Shown: one piece after another, positions 1-5,257 of the stretch
Layout of the letters: each line of letters begins with the position of its first letter
Numbering within the stretch: the stretch's first letter is position 1
Origin: Deltaproteobacteria bacterium
Lineage (GTDB): Bacteria > Desulfobacterota > Desulfovibrionia > Desulfovibrionales > Desulfovibrionaceae
Direction: 5' to 3'
Length of the DNA stretch: 5,956 nucleotides
Assembly: GCA_031280335.1 (NCBI GenBank)
Contig: JAITGZ010000256.1
Coordinates: 1 to 5,956 of the forward strand
The notes under the pieces: model-generated
Seen by the model: the letters and a program-made list of their open reading frames with translations, nothing else
The model's database searches: none
What the model was told of the DNA's origin: nothing
Program-made: the position numbers and the translations under genes

Positions 1-13
1 CCGGACGATCATT

Positions 14-19
14 AAGGAG
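14..19 (+). promoter_or_regulatory. Ribosome binding site of the skp-like gene
   Basis: AAGGAG lies 9 nt before the ATG at 29. This is a strong Shine-Dalgarno match at normal spacing and supports that start, which also gives a clean signal peptide. Confidence 0.75.
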
Positions 20-28
20 TTCTCACCC

Positions 29-580
29 ATGCGCGGATTATCCATTTTATCCCTCATCATCTTTTGTCTGAGCGCGGGCAGCGCCCTGGCTGCGGAATAT
101 AAAATAGGTTTTTTCAACATGGCTGTGGTCATTCGCGACAGCGATGCCTATAAAGCCAAATTGGCTGAATTTCAAAAGGAATTTGACGCGGAAGACAAGC
201 GTCTGCAAAAACAGGGCGGCGATCTGCAAAAAAAAATAAATGATTTTCAAATCCAGCAGCAGGCCCTTTCGCCCAAAGCCAGAGAAGAGCGCGAACTGGA
301 CCTTTCGCGTCAAAAGCGGGATCTGGACGACAAAATGGGCATGTATCTGCGTCGGCGCGGTGAGGCGGAAAAACGCGCCCAGGAGGAAATAAACAACGTA
401 ATCGTCTATGCGGCATCCGAATACGGCAAGCGCGAAAAATTTTCTTTTGTGCTGGAACAAAACACCGCTGGCGTGGTCTGGATGATGGATTCCCTTGACC
501 TTACCAAACAGGTTCTGGAAGAATCCAATAAAGTCTGGAAGGCCAGACCCAAAGAAGTTTTCGGCCAACAAGGCCAATGA
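29..580 (+). CDS. skp: Periplasmic chaperone of the Skp/OmpH family
   Basis: The 183-residue product has the layout of Skp/OmpH (Seventeen kilodalton protein), a trimeric periplasmic chaperone that holds unfolded outer-membrane proteins on their way to the BAM complex. Visible features are a signal peptide (residues 1-21: Arg2, hydrophobic core about 4-16, A-L-A at 19-21 before cleavage), a short beta-rich stretch at about 23-36 (YKIGFFNMAVV), a long charged K/Q/E/R-rich helical region at about 40-125 fitting the coiled-coil tentacles, and a C-terminal return to the body domain (VLEQNTAGVVWM, then DLTKQVLEESNK, resembling the family's DITDEVIKRLN ending). Length is near the usual 160-180 residues. 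In many Gram-negative genomes skp sits between bamA and lpxD, and here it precedes lpxD, but across a 280-nt gap. The family call is secure; chaperone activity is inferred from it. Confidence 0.88.
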   Translation: MRGLSILSLIIFCLSAGSALAAEYKIGFFNMAVVIRDSDAYKAKLAEFQKEFDAEDKRLQKQGGDLQKKINDFQIQQQALSPKAREERELDLSRQKRDLDDKMGMYLRRRGEAEKRAQEEINNVIVYAASEYGKREKFSFVLEQNTAGVVWMMDSLDLTKQVLEESNKVWKARPKEVFGQQGQ

Positions 581-703
581 ATCGCGGCCAATAAAAATTC
601 GTCGTTATATGTAGTTACCTTTGAAAGGCTCCGGCCGGGGCGTTGTCCCTTTGGGAACCCTTGTTTTCTGCCGCCGTGCGGCTGAAAAAAACTGTTGAGG
701 GGG

Positions 704-728
704 TTTGGGGGGAATCATTCCCCCCAAA
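704..728. repeat. Near-perfect G/C-rich palindrome
   Basis: TTTGGGGGGAAT at 704-715 and ATTCCCCCCAAA at 717-728 are exact reverse complements around a single central C716. A folded hairpin would leave a small loop and about 10-11 bp of stem. No T-run follows on the plus strand. On the minus strand a T7 run (complement of 685-691) lies some 12 nt beyond the stem, too far for a canonical terminator. It adjoins the repeat cluster and may be part of the same element. Confidence 0.7.
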
Positions 729-734
729 TGGGGG

Positions 735-752
735 TTGGGGCGATAGCCCCAA
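735..752. repeat. Palindromic 18-nt repeat, copy 1
   Basis: TTGGGGCGATAGCCCCAA is itself palindromic: stem TTGGGGC/GCCCCAA around a GATA loop. It is the reference copy for the family found at five places in this window. Confidence 0.75.
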
Positions 753-758
753 GATTGG

Positions 759-803
759 TTTGGGGCGATAGCCCCAGGATTGTTTTGGGACTATCGCCCC
801 AAA
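759..803. repeat. Inverted pair of 18-nt repeats (copies 2 and 3) forming a long hairpin
   Basis: Copy 2 (760-777) matches copy 1 at 17 of 18 positions, and copy 3 (785-802) is the same unit in reverse orientation, also 17 of 18. Together, 759-777 and 785-803 form a 19-position stem with one mismatch (C772/A790) and one G-T pair (777/785) around a 7-nt loop. No T-run follows, and the 3' side is A-rich, so this does not look like an intrinsic terminator for either strand. Copies 1 and 2 also share the flank GATTG after the unit. Confidence 0.75.
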
Positions 804-812
804 ACGTATAAT
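785..812 (+). promoter_or_regulatory. Candidate sigma-70 promoter for the lpxD block
   Basis: A perfect TATAAT at 807-812 is preceded by TTGGGA at 785-790 (4 of 6 to TTGACA) with a 16-nt spacer. The predicted start of transcription near 819 would give a leader of about 40 nt to lpxD. The -35 element lies inside repeat copy 3. The -10 match is strong and the -35 modest; there is no experimental support. Confidence 0.45.
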
Positions 813-849
813 CCCGGAATTAATTGCTTTAAGCGTATATCGGCCTGTT

Positions 850-854
850 AGGAG
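850..854 (+). promoter_or_regulatory. Ribosome binding site of lpxD
   Basis: AGGAG lies 6 nt before the ATG at 861 and decides that start. Confidence 0.75.
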
Positions 855-860
855 TTTTAC

Positions 861-1901
861 ATGCCTGAATTTTCACTGCGGCAGATCGCCCGTAAACTGG
901 GTCTGGAGATGAAGGGTGAGGACATCACCATATGCGGCCTGAACACGCTGGAGGAGGCCGGGCCGGATGAACTGAGCTTTTTGGCCAACCCCAAGTACGC
1001 GCATTACCTGCCGGATACCAGGGCGGGGGCGGTCATCCTCCACCCCGGCCATGCGGACAAGGCCCGGCGCGTCTTGATCAGCGAAAATCCCTATCAGGAT
1101 TTCGGGCGCGCTTTAGCTCTTTTTGCGCGTCCTGAAGGACGTTTTCACGGTCTCAGCCCTTTGGCTTCCATCCATCCGGAGGCCAAGCTGGGCGAAAACT
1201 GCACGGTCTATCCCTTTGTCTTCATCGGCCCAGGGGCCGAACTGGGCAAAGACTGCGTGCTTTATCCCGGCGTATATATAGGTGAGGACTGCCGCCTGGG
1301 CGATGGCTGCGTACTCTACCCCAATGTCGTACTCATGTCGGCGGTGCGCCTGGGGCAAGGCTGCGTCCTGAATCCGGGGGTGGTGCTGGGCGCTGACGGC
1401 TTCGGCTTTACCCGCGCGGGGGGCGGCATCCAAAAAATACCCCAGGCCGGCTATGTCCGCCTGGGCGACCGGGTGGAAATAGGGGCCAACAGCGCGGTGG
1501 ACCGCGGCGCCTTGGGGCCGACCTGCATCGGCGATGACAGCAAACTGGATAATCTGGTGCAGATCGGGCACAATGTACGCGTGGGCAAGGGCGGCTTGCT
1601 GGTGGCCCAGGTGGGCGTGGCCGGCAGCGCGCGCCTTGGGGATAACGTAACCCTGGCCGGGCAGGCGGGCATTGCCGGCCACCTGAGCATAGGCGACAAC
1701 GCCGTCATCGGCCCCCAAGCCGGAGTGGCCCATGATGTGCCGGAAAACTTCCAGGGCAGCGGCCACCCTTTTATGGACAGTCAAACCTACCTGCGCAGCC
1801 AGGTGATTATACCCAAACTGCCTTCATTGTATAAAAGTGTGAAAAAACTGGAAAAAGACATGGAAGATTTAAAAACCGCCCGGCGGGCGGGGCAGGAGTG
1901 A
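861..1901 (+). CDS. lpxD: UDP-3-O-(3-hydroxyacyl)glucosamine N-acyltransferase LpxD
   Basis: LpxD transfers a 3-hydroxyacyl chain from acyl carrier protein to the 2-amino group of UDP-3-O-acyl-glucosamine, the third step of lipid A synthesis in the cytoplasm. The 346-residue protein has the family's usual length and order: an N-terminal uridine-binding domain (about 1-100, with DELSFLANPKY at 36-46), a left-handed beta-helix of hexapeptide repeats (about 103-290, many I/V/L-G-x-x steps), and a C-terminal helical tail (about 317-342) typical of the ACP-binding end. The signature GADGFGF is at 177-183. His237 in VQIGHNV matches the catalytic base His239 of E. coli LpxD, and His274 matches E. 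coli His276. The gene opens a tight block; only 3 nt separate it from fabZ. Confidence 0.96.
   Translation: MPEFSLRQIARKLGLEMKGEDITICGLNTLEEAGPDELSFLANPKYAHYLPDTRAGAVILHPGHADKARRVLISENPYQDFGRALALFARPEGRFHGLSPLASIHPEAKLGENCTVYPFVFIGPGAELGKDCVLYPGVYIGEDCRLGDGCVLYPNVVLMSAVRLGQGCVLNPGVVLGADGFGFTRAGGGIQKIPQAGYVRLGDRVEIGANSAVDRGALGPTCIGDDSKLDNLVQIGHNVRVGKGGLLVAQVGVAGSARLGDNVTLAGQAGIAGHLSIGDNAVIGPQAGVAHDVPENFQGSGHPFMDSQTYLRSQVIIPKLPSLYKSVKKLEKDMEDLKTARRAGQE
1894..1898 (+). promoter_or_regulatory. Ribosome binding site of fabZ inside the lpxD 3' end
   Basis: AGGAG sits just before the lpxD TGA (1899-1901) and 6 nt before the fabZ ATG at 1905, so termination on lpxD and initiation on fabZ are likely coupled. 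Confidence 0.65.
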
Positions 1902-1904
1902 GGC

Positions 1905-2375
1905 ATGAGCGGACAAGAAGCGGCCCAGGTGTTTGATCTAAGACGGATTATGGAATTGCTGCCCCATCGTTATCCTTTTTTGCTGGTGGACCGGGTGGTG
2001 GAACTGGAGCCGGGCAAATCCGTACGGGCCTATAAAAATGTAACGTTCAACGAGCCTTTTTTTCAGGGGCATTTTCCGGGGCTGCCGGTGATGCCTGGGG
2101 TGCTTATTCTGGAGGCCCTGGCCCAGGCCGGGGGCATCATGACCATATCGTCCATGTCCGGAGAAGAAAGGGTGGGCAAGGTTTTTCTCTTCAGCGGCGT
2201 GGATAACGCGCGTTTCCGCCGTCCTGTTTACCCTGGCGATCAATTGTACCTGCATTGTACGCTCACCCGCTTCAAGCTGCGCATCTGGAAAATGGGAGCC
2301 AAAGCCTACGTGGAAGGCCAACTGGCCGCTGAGGCGGAGCTTAGCGCGGCCATGCTCAATAAAGGAGATTTATAA
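1905..2375 (+). CDS. fabZ: 3-hydroxyacyl-[acyl-carrier-protein] dehydratase FabZ
   Basis: FabZ removes water from 3-hydroxyacyl-ACP to give trans-2-enoyl-ACP in type II fatty acid elongation. The 156-residue hot-dog-fold protein shows LPHRYPFLLVDRV at 19-31 and the active-site segment GHFPGLPVMPGVLILEALAQ at 55-74. His56 and Glu70 are the expected catalytic pair. FSGVDNARFRRPVYPGDQL follows in the second half, as usual for FabZ. Its place between lpxD and lpxA is the classic arrangement: FabZ consumes the same 3-hydroxyacyl-ACP that LpxA and LpxD use, so co-expression balances phospholipid against lipid A. FabA is excluded by the motif pattern and context. The stop TAA shares its last A with the lpxA ATG. 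Confidence 0.96.
   Translation: MSGQEAAQVFDLRRIMELLPHRYPFLLVDRVVELEPGKSVRAYKNVTFNEPFFQGHFPGLPVMPGVLILEALAQAGGIMTISSMSGEERVGKVFLFSGVDNARFRRPVYPGDQLYLHCTLTRFKLRIWKMGAKAYVEGQLAAEAELSAAMLNKGDL
2361..2367 (+). promoter_or_regulatory. Ribosome binding site of lpxA inside the fabZ 3' end
   Basis: AAAGGAG lies 7 nt before the ATG at 2375. With the TAATG stop-start overlap it indicates translational coupling of fabZ and lpxA. Confidence 0.7.
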
Positions 2376-3181
2376 TGGGCGCTGCCATTCATCCCGGCGC
2401 GGTGGTCGCCTCTGGGGCCAAACTGGGCGAGGGCGTGGTGGTAGGCCCCTACGCCTGTATTGACGATGAGGTGGAAATAGGCGACGGCACCCGCATTGAC
2501 GCCTTTGCCACCATCAGGCGCCATACCCGCCTGGGCAGAAACAACCATGTCTTTTCTTACGCCATGGTGGGGGAAGAGCCGCAGGATCTTAAATTTCACG
2601 GTGAAGTCTCCCGGTTGGAAATAGGCGACAACAATAAAATCCGTGAATTCGCCACCCTGCATCGGGGTACGGAGGGCGGCGGCGGCCTTACCCGCGTGGG
2701 CGATGGCTGCCTGCTCATGGCCTACACCCATGTGGCCCACGACTGCATTTTGGGCTCGCACATCGTCATGTCCAACAACGCCACCCTGGCCGGGCATGTG
2801 GAGGTGCAGGATTATGCCATCATCGGCGGGCTTTCGGCCGTACACCAGTTCTGCCGCATCGGGCGCTGCGCCTTTGTGGGCGGCATGAGCGGCATAGGCA
2901 TGGATGTGCCGCCGTATATGCTGGCGGCGGGCAGCCGGGCCAGTCTGCACGGGGCCAATCTGGTGGGCCTGCGCCGCCTGGCTTTGCCCAAAGAGAATAT
3001 CGCGGCCATTCGCGCGGCCTTCAGGCTGATCTGGCTTTCAGGAACCCCCAGAAAAGATGCCCTGGAAGAGGCCGCCCTTACTTACGCCGCAGTGCCACAA
3101 GTACTGGAGATTGTGGATTTTGTGAAAAACAGCGGCAGCCGGAATGTGCTTTCGGCGGATCGCGAACAGGCGGAAGCATAG
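2375..3181 (+). CDS. lpxA: Acyl-ACP--UDP-N-acetylglucosamine O-acyltransferase LpxA
   Basis: LpxA catalyses the first step of lipid A synthesis, moving a 3-hydroxyacyl group from ACP to the 3-OH of UDP-GlcNAc. The protein has 268 residues, close to the 262 of E. coli. An N-terminal left-handed beta-helix of hexapeptide repeats (about 2-185, starting IHPGAVV) is followed by a helical C-terminal domain (about 195-255). His122 in AHDC matches catalytic His125 of E. coli; His141 (LAGHV), His157 (AVHQFC) and Arg201 (GLRR) match E. coli His144, His160 and Arg204. Gly170 in VGGMSG occupies the chain-length ruler position (E. coli Gly173), which in E. coli permits a 14-carbon hydroxyacyl donor; a similar preference here is inference. 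Downstream order differs from enterics, where lpxB follows: here lpxI is next, 8 nt away. Confidence 0.96.
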   Translation: MGAAIHPGAVVASGAKLGEGVVVGPYACIDDEVEIGDGTRIDAFATIRRHTRLGRNNHVFSYAMVGEEPQDLKFHGEVSRLEIGDNNKIREFATLHRGTEGGGGLTRVGDGCLLMAYTHVAHDCILGSHIVMSNNATLAGHVEVQDYAIIGGLSAVHQFCRIGRCAFVGGMSGIGMDVPPYMLAAGSRASLHGANLVGLRRLALPKENIAAIRAAFRLIWLSGTPRKDALEEAALTYAAVPQVLEIVDFVKNSGSRNVLSADREQAEA

Positions 3182-3189
3182 CCTGGATC

Positions 3190-4026
3190 ATGCGGCCAAG
3201 CTCGCCAAATATTGGCATCATCGCCGGATCGGGGCAGTTCCCCCTGCTCACGGCCCGTGCGGCCAGGGCCGCCGGGTACAGGGTGTTCATCTGCGGCTTT
3301 GTCGGGCAGACCAACGCGGATCTCGCCGCTGAGGCGGATGATTTTATCCTGGTTCATCTGGGCCAGTTGGGACGCCTGCTGGATTTTTTCAAAGAATGCG
3401 GCGTAACCCGGGTCTGCCTGGCTGGTGCCATAAAAAAGGCCAGGGCCCTGGACATGCGGCCTGACCTGCGCGCGGCGAAAGTGCTGTTCAAACTCCGCAA
3501 AAACCACGGCGATGACGCCATTTTGCACACCGTGCTGGAGGAGTTGCAGGCCGAAGGGCTGGAGGTGCGCCAAGCCGCCGACCTCTTGCCCGATCTGCTG
3601 GGCCCCGCCGGGGTGTTGACGCGCCAAAAACCGGACGAACAGACCTGGAACTCCATCAGGTACGGCTGGCCCATAGGCAAGGCCCTGGGCGCGCATGACA
3701 TAGGGCAATGCCTGGTTTTGCTCAAAAATATGGTGGTGGCAGTGGAAGCCCTGGAAGGCACCGATGCCGTGCTGGATCGCGGCGGGCTGCTGGCCGGGCG
3801 CGGCTGCGTGGCTTTGAAAATGCTCAAACCCAAGCAGGACAGGCGGGCGGATCTGCCTTCCATCGGCCTGACCACCATTGAAATCCTGGTCAAACACAAC
3901 TACGCCTGCCTGGCCTATGAGGCCGGGCGCACCCTCTTTTTTGATCGTGAAAAAAGCGTGTCCCTGGCCGATGAGCATGACTTGGTCATAGTGGGCCTTG
4001 CCGCCGAAGATGTGTTCAAAACATGA
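3190..4026 (+). CDS. lpxI: UDP-2,3-diacylglucosamine pyrophosphatase LpxI
   Basis: LpxI (formerly DUF1009) hydrolyses UDP-2,3-diacylglucosamine to lipid X (2,3-diacylglucosamine 1-phosphate) and UMP. It is unrelated to LpxH, which does the same step in E. coli. The 278 residues fit the family (about 270-285). Visible marks are the N-terminal IGIIAGSGQFPLL (8-20), AGAIKK (79-83 region), HGDDAILHTVLEEL (106-119), VAVEALEGTDAVLDR (183-197), and the C-terminal DLPSIGLTTIE (221-231) and YEAGRTLFFDR (243-253). Asp221 probably corresponds to the catalytic aspartate described in Caulobacter LpxI; that alignment is by eye. The ATG at 3190 lacks a good Shine-Dalgarno: the nearest is GGAAG at 3172-3176, 13 nt away. 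It is the only sensible start, because the conserved fold begins within eight residues. Coupling to lpxA is likely. The stop overlaps the next gene by ATGA. Confidence 0.92.
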   Translation: MRPSSPNIGIIAGSGQFPLLTARAARAAGYRVFICGFVGQTNADLAAEADDFILVHLGQLGRLLDFFKECGVTRVCLAGAIKKARALDMRPDLRAAKVLFKLRKNHGDDAILHTVLEELQAEGLEVRQAADLLPDLLGPAGVLTRQKPDEQTWNSIRYGWPIGKALGAHDIGQCLVLLKNMVVAVEALEGTDAVLDRGGLLAGRGCVALKMLKPKQDRRADLPSIGLTTIEILVKHNYACLAYEAGRTLFFDREKSVSLADEHDLVIVGLAAEDVFKT

Positions 4027-4901
4027 ACATCAGCAAACGCAAGGCTTTTATTCTGCTTTCCATGACCGTTGTCTCCTGGGGGCTTACCTGGGTGGCCGCC
4101 AAAATTATTGTGCGTGAAATAACCCCGGTATGGTTTTCGGCCTTTCGCTACCTCATCGTCCTCGGCGTTACCGGCCTGCTGCTCCTGGCCGCCGGGCGCA
4201 TGACCCTGCCCCGCAAGGGGGATTTACTTGTCATCCTTGTTGTCGGCCTTTTTTCCATGACCTGTTGTTCCGTCTTTATGGCCGCAGGCGTGCAGTTCGT
4301 CCCGGTGGGACGTTCCGTGGTGCTGGGCTATACTTCCCCCCTCTGGGTTACGCCCGGAGCCTGGCTTTTTTTGCGCGAACCGCTGCCCAAAAGGCGGCTC
4401 ATCGGCATCGTCCTGGGCATCATCGGCATCATCATCCTGTGCGACCCTCAGGCCATGCTTGCGGGCCAAGGTTTCGCCCCCCTGGGTTACCTGTTTCTCC
4501 TGCTCAATGCCCTTTCCTTCGCTGTGGCCATATTATACATCCGCAAACACACCTGGGTGGCCACTCCCTTTCAAAACCTCTTCTGGCAAGCCCTGCTGGC
4601 CTCCATTTTGCTTAATATCATGGCCCTGGTTCTGGAAGGCAGGCCGGATTTCTCCCCCTCGCCCCTGACCGTTCTCGCCCTCCTGCATTGCAGCATACCG
4701 GGCGCTGTTCTGGCTTTCTGGGCCATGAATGTGGTTAACTCCTGCCTTCCGGCCACCACCACCTCACTCTGCGTACTGGCTACCCCTGTTTTCGGTATTA
4801 TCTTCTCCACCATGTTTTTGGGGGAACAGATCGATTTGTCGCTGATCATAGCCGTTTTTTTGATTCTGGGCGGCATCGCCCTGGGCACCATCAAAACCTG
4901 A
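4023..4901 (+). CDS. EamA/DMT-superfamily membrane transporter, substrate unknown
   Basis: The 292-residue protein has about ten hydrophobic segments (roughly 8-28, 36-57, 67-89, 96-115, 123-140, 152-173, 186-204, 215-236, 243-264, 271-289), arranged as two five-helix EamA halves typical of the drug/metabolite transporter superfamily. Typical marks are SWGLTWVAAK (18-27), the conserved FxAFRY-like FSAFRYL (38-44), LGYTSPLW (101-108) followed by FLREPL, and the matching second-half ATPVFGIIFSTMFLGEQI (253-270). Inner-membrane location and export of a small metabolite are the family expectation. Its ATG overlaps the lpxI stop (ATGA) and no good ribosome binding site is visible, so translation is probably coupled to lpxI. 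That hints at, but does not show, an envelope-related substrate; RhtA/YdcZ-like amino acid or metabolite export is equally possible. Confidence 0.85.
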   Translation: MNISKRKAFILLSMTVVSWGLTWVAAKIIVREITPVWFSAFRYLIVLGVTGLLLLAAGRMTLPRKGDLLVILVVGLFSMTCCSVFMAAGVQFVPVGRSVVLGYTSPLWVTPGAWLFLREPLPKRRLIGIVLGIIGIIILCDPQAMLAGQGFAPLGYLFLLLNALSFAVAILYIRKHTWVATPFQNLFWQALLASILLNIMALVLEGRPDFSPSPLTVLALLHCSIPGAVLAFWAMNVVNSCLPATTTSLCVLATPVFGIIFSTMFLGEQIDLSLIIAVFLILGGIALGTIKT

Positions 4902-4946
4902 CCGCGTCCCAAATAACCATTGTACCGGAAGGATAAAGATATTTCA

Positions 4947-4972
4947 GGGGCGGTGAAATGATCTCACCCCCC
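4947..4972. repeat. G/C-rich hairpin after the transporter gene
   Basis: GGTGA at 4952-4956 pairs with TCACC at 4964-4968 around a 7-nt loop. GGGG at 4947-4950 can extend the stem with CCCC at 4969-4972 if C4951 bulges. CCTTGGGC follows rather than a T-run, so I do not call a terminator. It stands in the same relative place as the palindrome at 704-728. Confidence 0.5.
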
Positions 4973-4990
4973 TTGGGCGGGGCCGTTGGG

Positions 4991-5051
4991 CCCCTCAAAT
5001 GAGGCTTGGGACGACAGCCCCAAACCCGCGCCGTTGGGGCTGTCGCCCTAA
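4991..5051. repeat. Second locus of the 18-nt repeat: inverted copies 4 and 5 with flank
   Basis: Copy 4 (5006-5023, TTGGGACGACAGCCCCAA) and the inverted copy 5 (5034-5051) each match copy 1 at 16 of 18 positions. They pair with one another over 18 positions with one mismatch (A5011/C5046) and one G-T pair, leaving a 10-nt loop. The stretch 4991-5023 aligns without gaps to 720-752 (28 of 33 identical by eye), including the small hairpin with an AAAT loop just before the repeat. The match shows that both gaps carry the same composite element. Confidence 0.75.
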
Positions 5052-5087
5052 AAATTAAAAGGGTCAAGGCATTCGGCAAAAACCGTC

Positions 5088-5117
5088 TTGACTTCAGGCG
5101 TGGACGCAAGTTAATAT
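5088..5117 (+). promoter_or_regulatory. Candidate sigma-70 promoter for greA
   Basis: TTGACT at 5088-5093 (5 of 6 to consensus) is followed, after 18 nt, by TAATAT at 5112-5117 (4 of 6), within an AT-rich stretch ending in a T-run. Transcription would start near 5124, giving a leader of about 130 nt. TTAATA at 5111 (17-nt spacer) is an alternative, poorer -10. Confidence 0.45.
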
Positions 5118-5244
5118 TATTTTTTGTTCAAACTCTGCATTTAACTTCCCGATTGTCCGGCCGATTTACCCCGCTAAAAAGACCGCAACCCGGCCTTGAG
5201 CCTACGGCTTGCGCCGTTGGGAAGGGAACATAATATTTATCCTC

Positions 5245-5248
5245 AGGA
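5245..5248 (+). promoter_or_regulatory. Ribosome binding site of greA
   Basis: AGGA lies 9 nt before the ATG at 5258. It is modest but correctly placed, and supports this start, which also begins the protein right at the conserved coiled coil. Confidence 0.6.
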
Positions 5249-5257
5249 ACAAACGCC

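Larger units (their letters stand above)
581..860. other. Intergenic region with a palindrome cluster before lpxD
   Basis: This 280-nt gap separates skp from lpxD, genes that commonly nearly touch in other genomes. It begins with small palindromes: CCTTT-G-AAAGG at 618-628, CCGGCCGG at 631-638, TCCC-TTT-GGGA at 646-656 and GCCGC-CGT-GCGGC at 670-682. It then holds a large G/C palindrome at 704-728 and three copies of an 18-nt repeat at 735-802. A promoter and ribosome binding site for lpxD follow. None of the hairpins is followed by a T-run on the plus strand, so no intrinsic terminator for skp is visible. I see no gene here on either strand. Confidence 0.7.
4902..5257. other. Intergenic region with second palindrome cluster and greA leader
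   Basis: This 356-nt gap has two parts. The first (about 4947-5051) is a run of G/C-rich hairpins ending in an inverted pair of the 18-nt repeat also found before lpxD. The second (about 5060-5257) is AT-richer and carries a likely promoter at 5088-5117 and a leader of about 130 nt to greA. I see no convincing gene on either strand and no hairpin followed by a T-run to end the transporter transcript. Confidence 0.7.

Noticed and set aside
1..15. Possible end of an upstream gene (codons reading PDDH then TAA at 13-15)
   Set aside because: Four codons are too few to support a gene. bamA is often upstream of skp, but BamA proteins end in an aromatic residue, which this frame does not.
47..577. 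Long minus-strand reading frame opposite skp
   Set aside because: It is the antisense of a well-supported gene and has no ribosome binding site or recognisable domain. Similar long antisense frames opposite lpxD (1113-1784), lpxA (2306-2950), lpxI (3082-3978) and greA (5315-5854) are shadows of the same kind.
553..592. Three GGCCAA direct repeats around the skp stop codon
   Set aside because: The units are only six bases, irregularly spaced and partly coding; chance is sufficient in GC-rich DNA.
735..802. CRISPR array
   Set aside because: The copies are palindromic, include inverted orientation and are only 7-8 nt apart, with no spacer of normal length.
759..803. Rho-independent terminator at the repeat hairpins
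   Set aside because: The stems are strong, but neither side is followed by a T-run on the transcribed strand; the same holds at 5006-5051.
5006..5233. Plus-strand reading frame of 75 codons before greA
   Set aside because: It begins inside the repeat hairpin, has no ribosome binding site and an arginine/proline-rich composition typical of GC-rich non-coding DNA.
5124..5257. Riboswitch or tRNA in the greA leader
   Set aside because: I see no cloverleaf, no known aptamer core and no expression platform; the hairpins are short.
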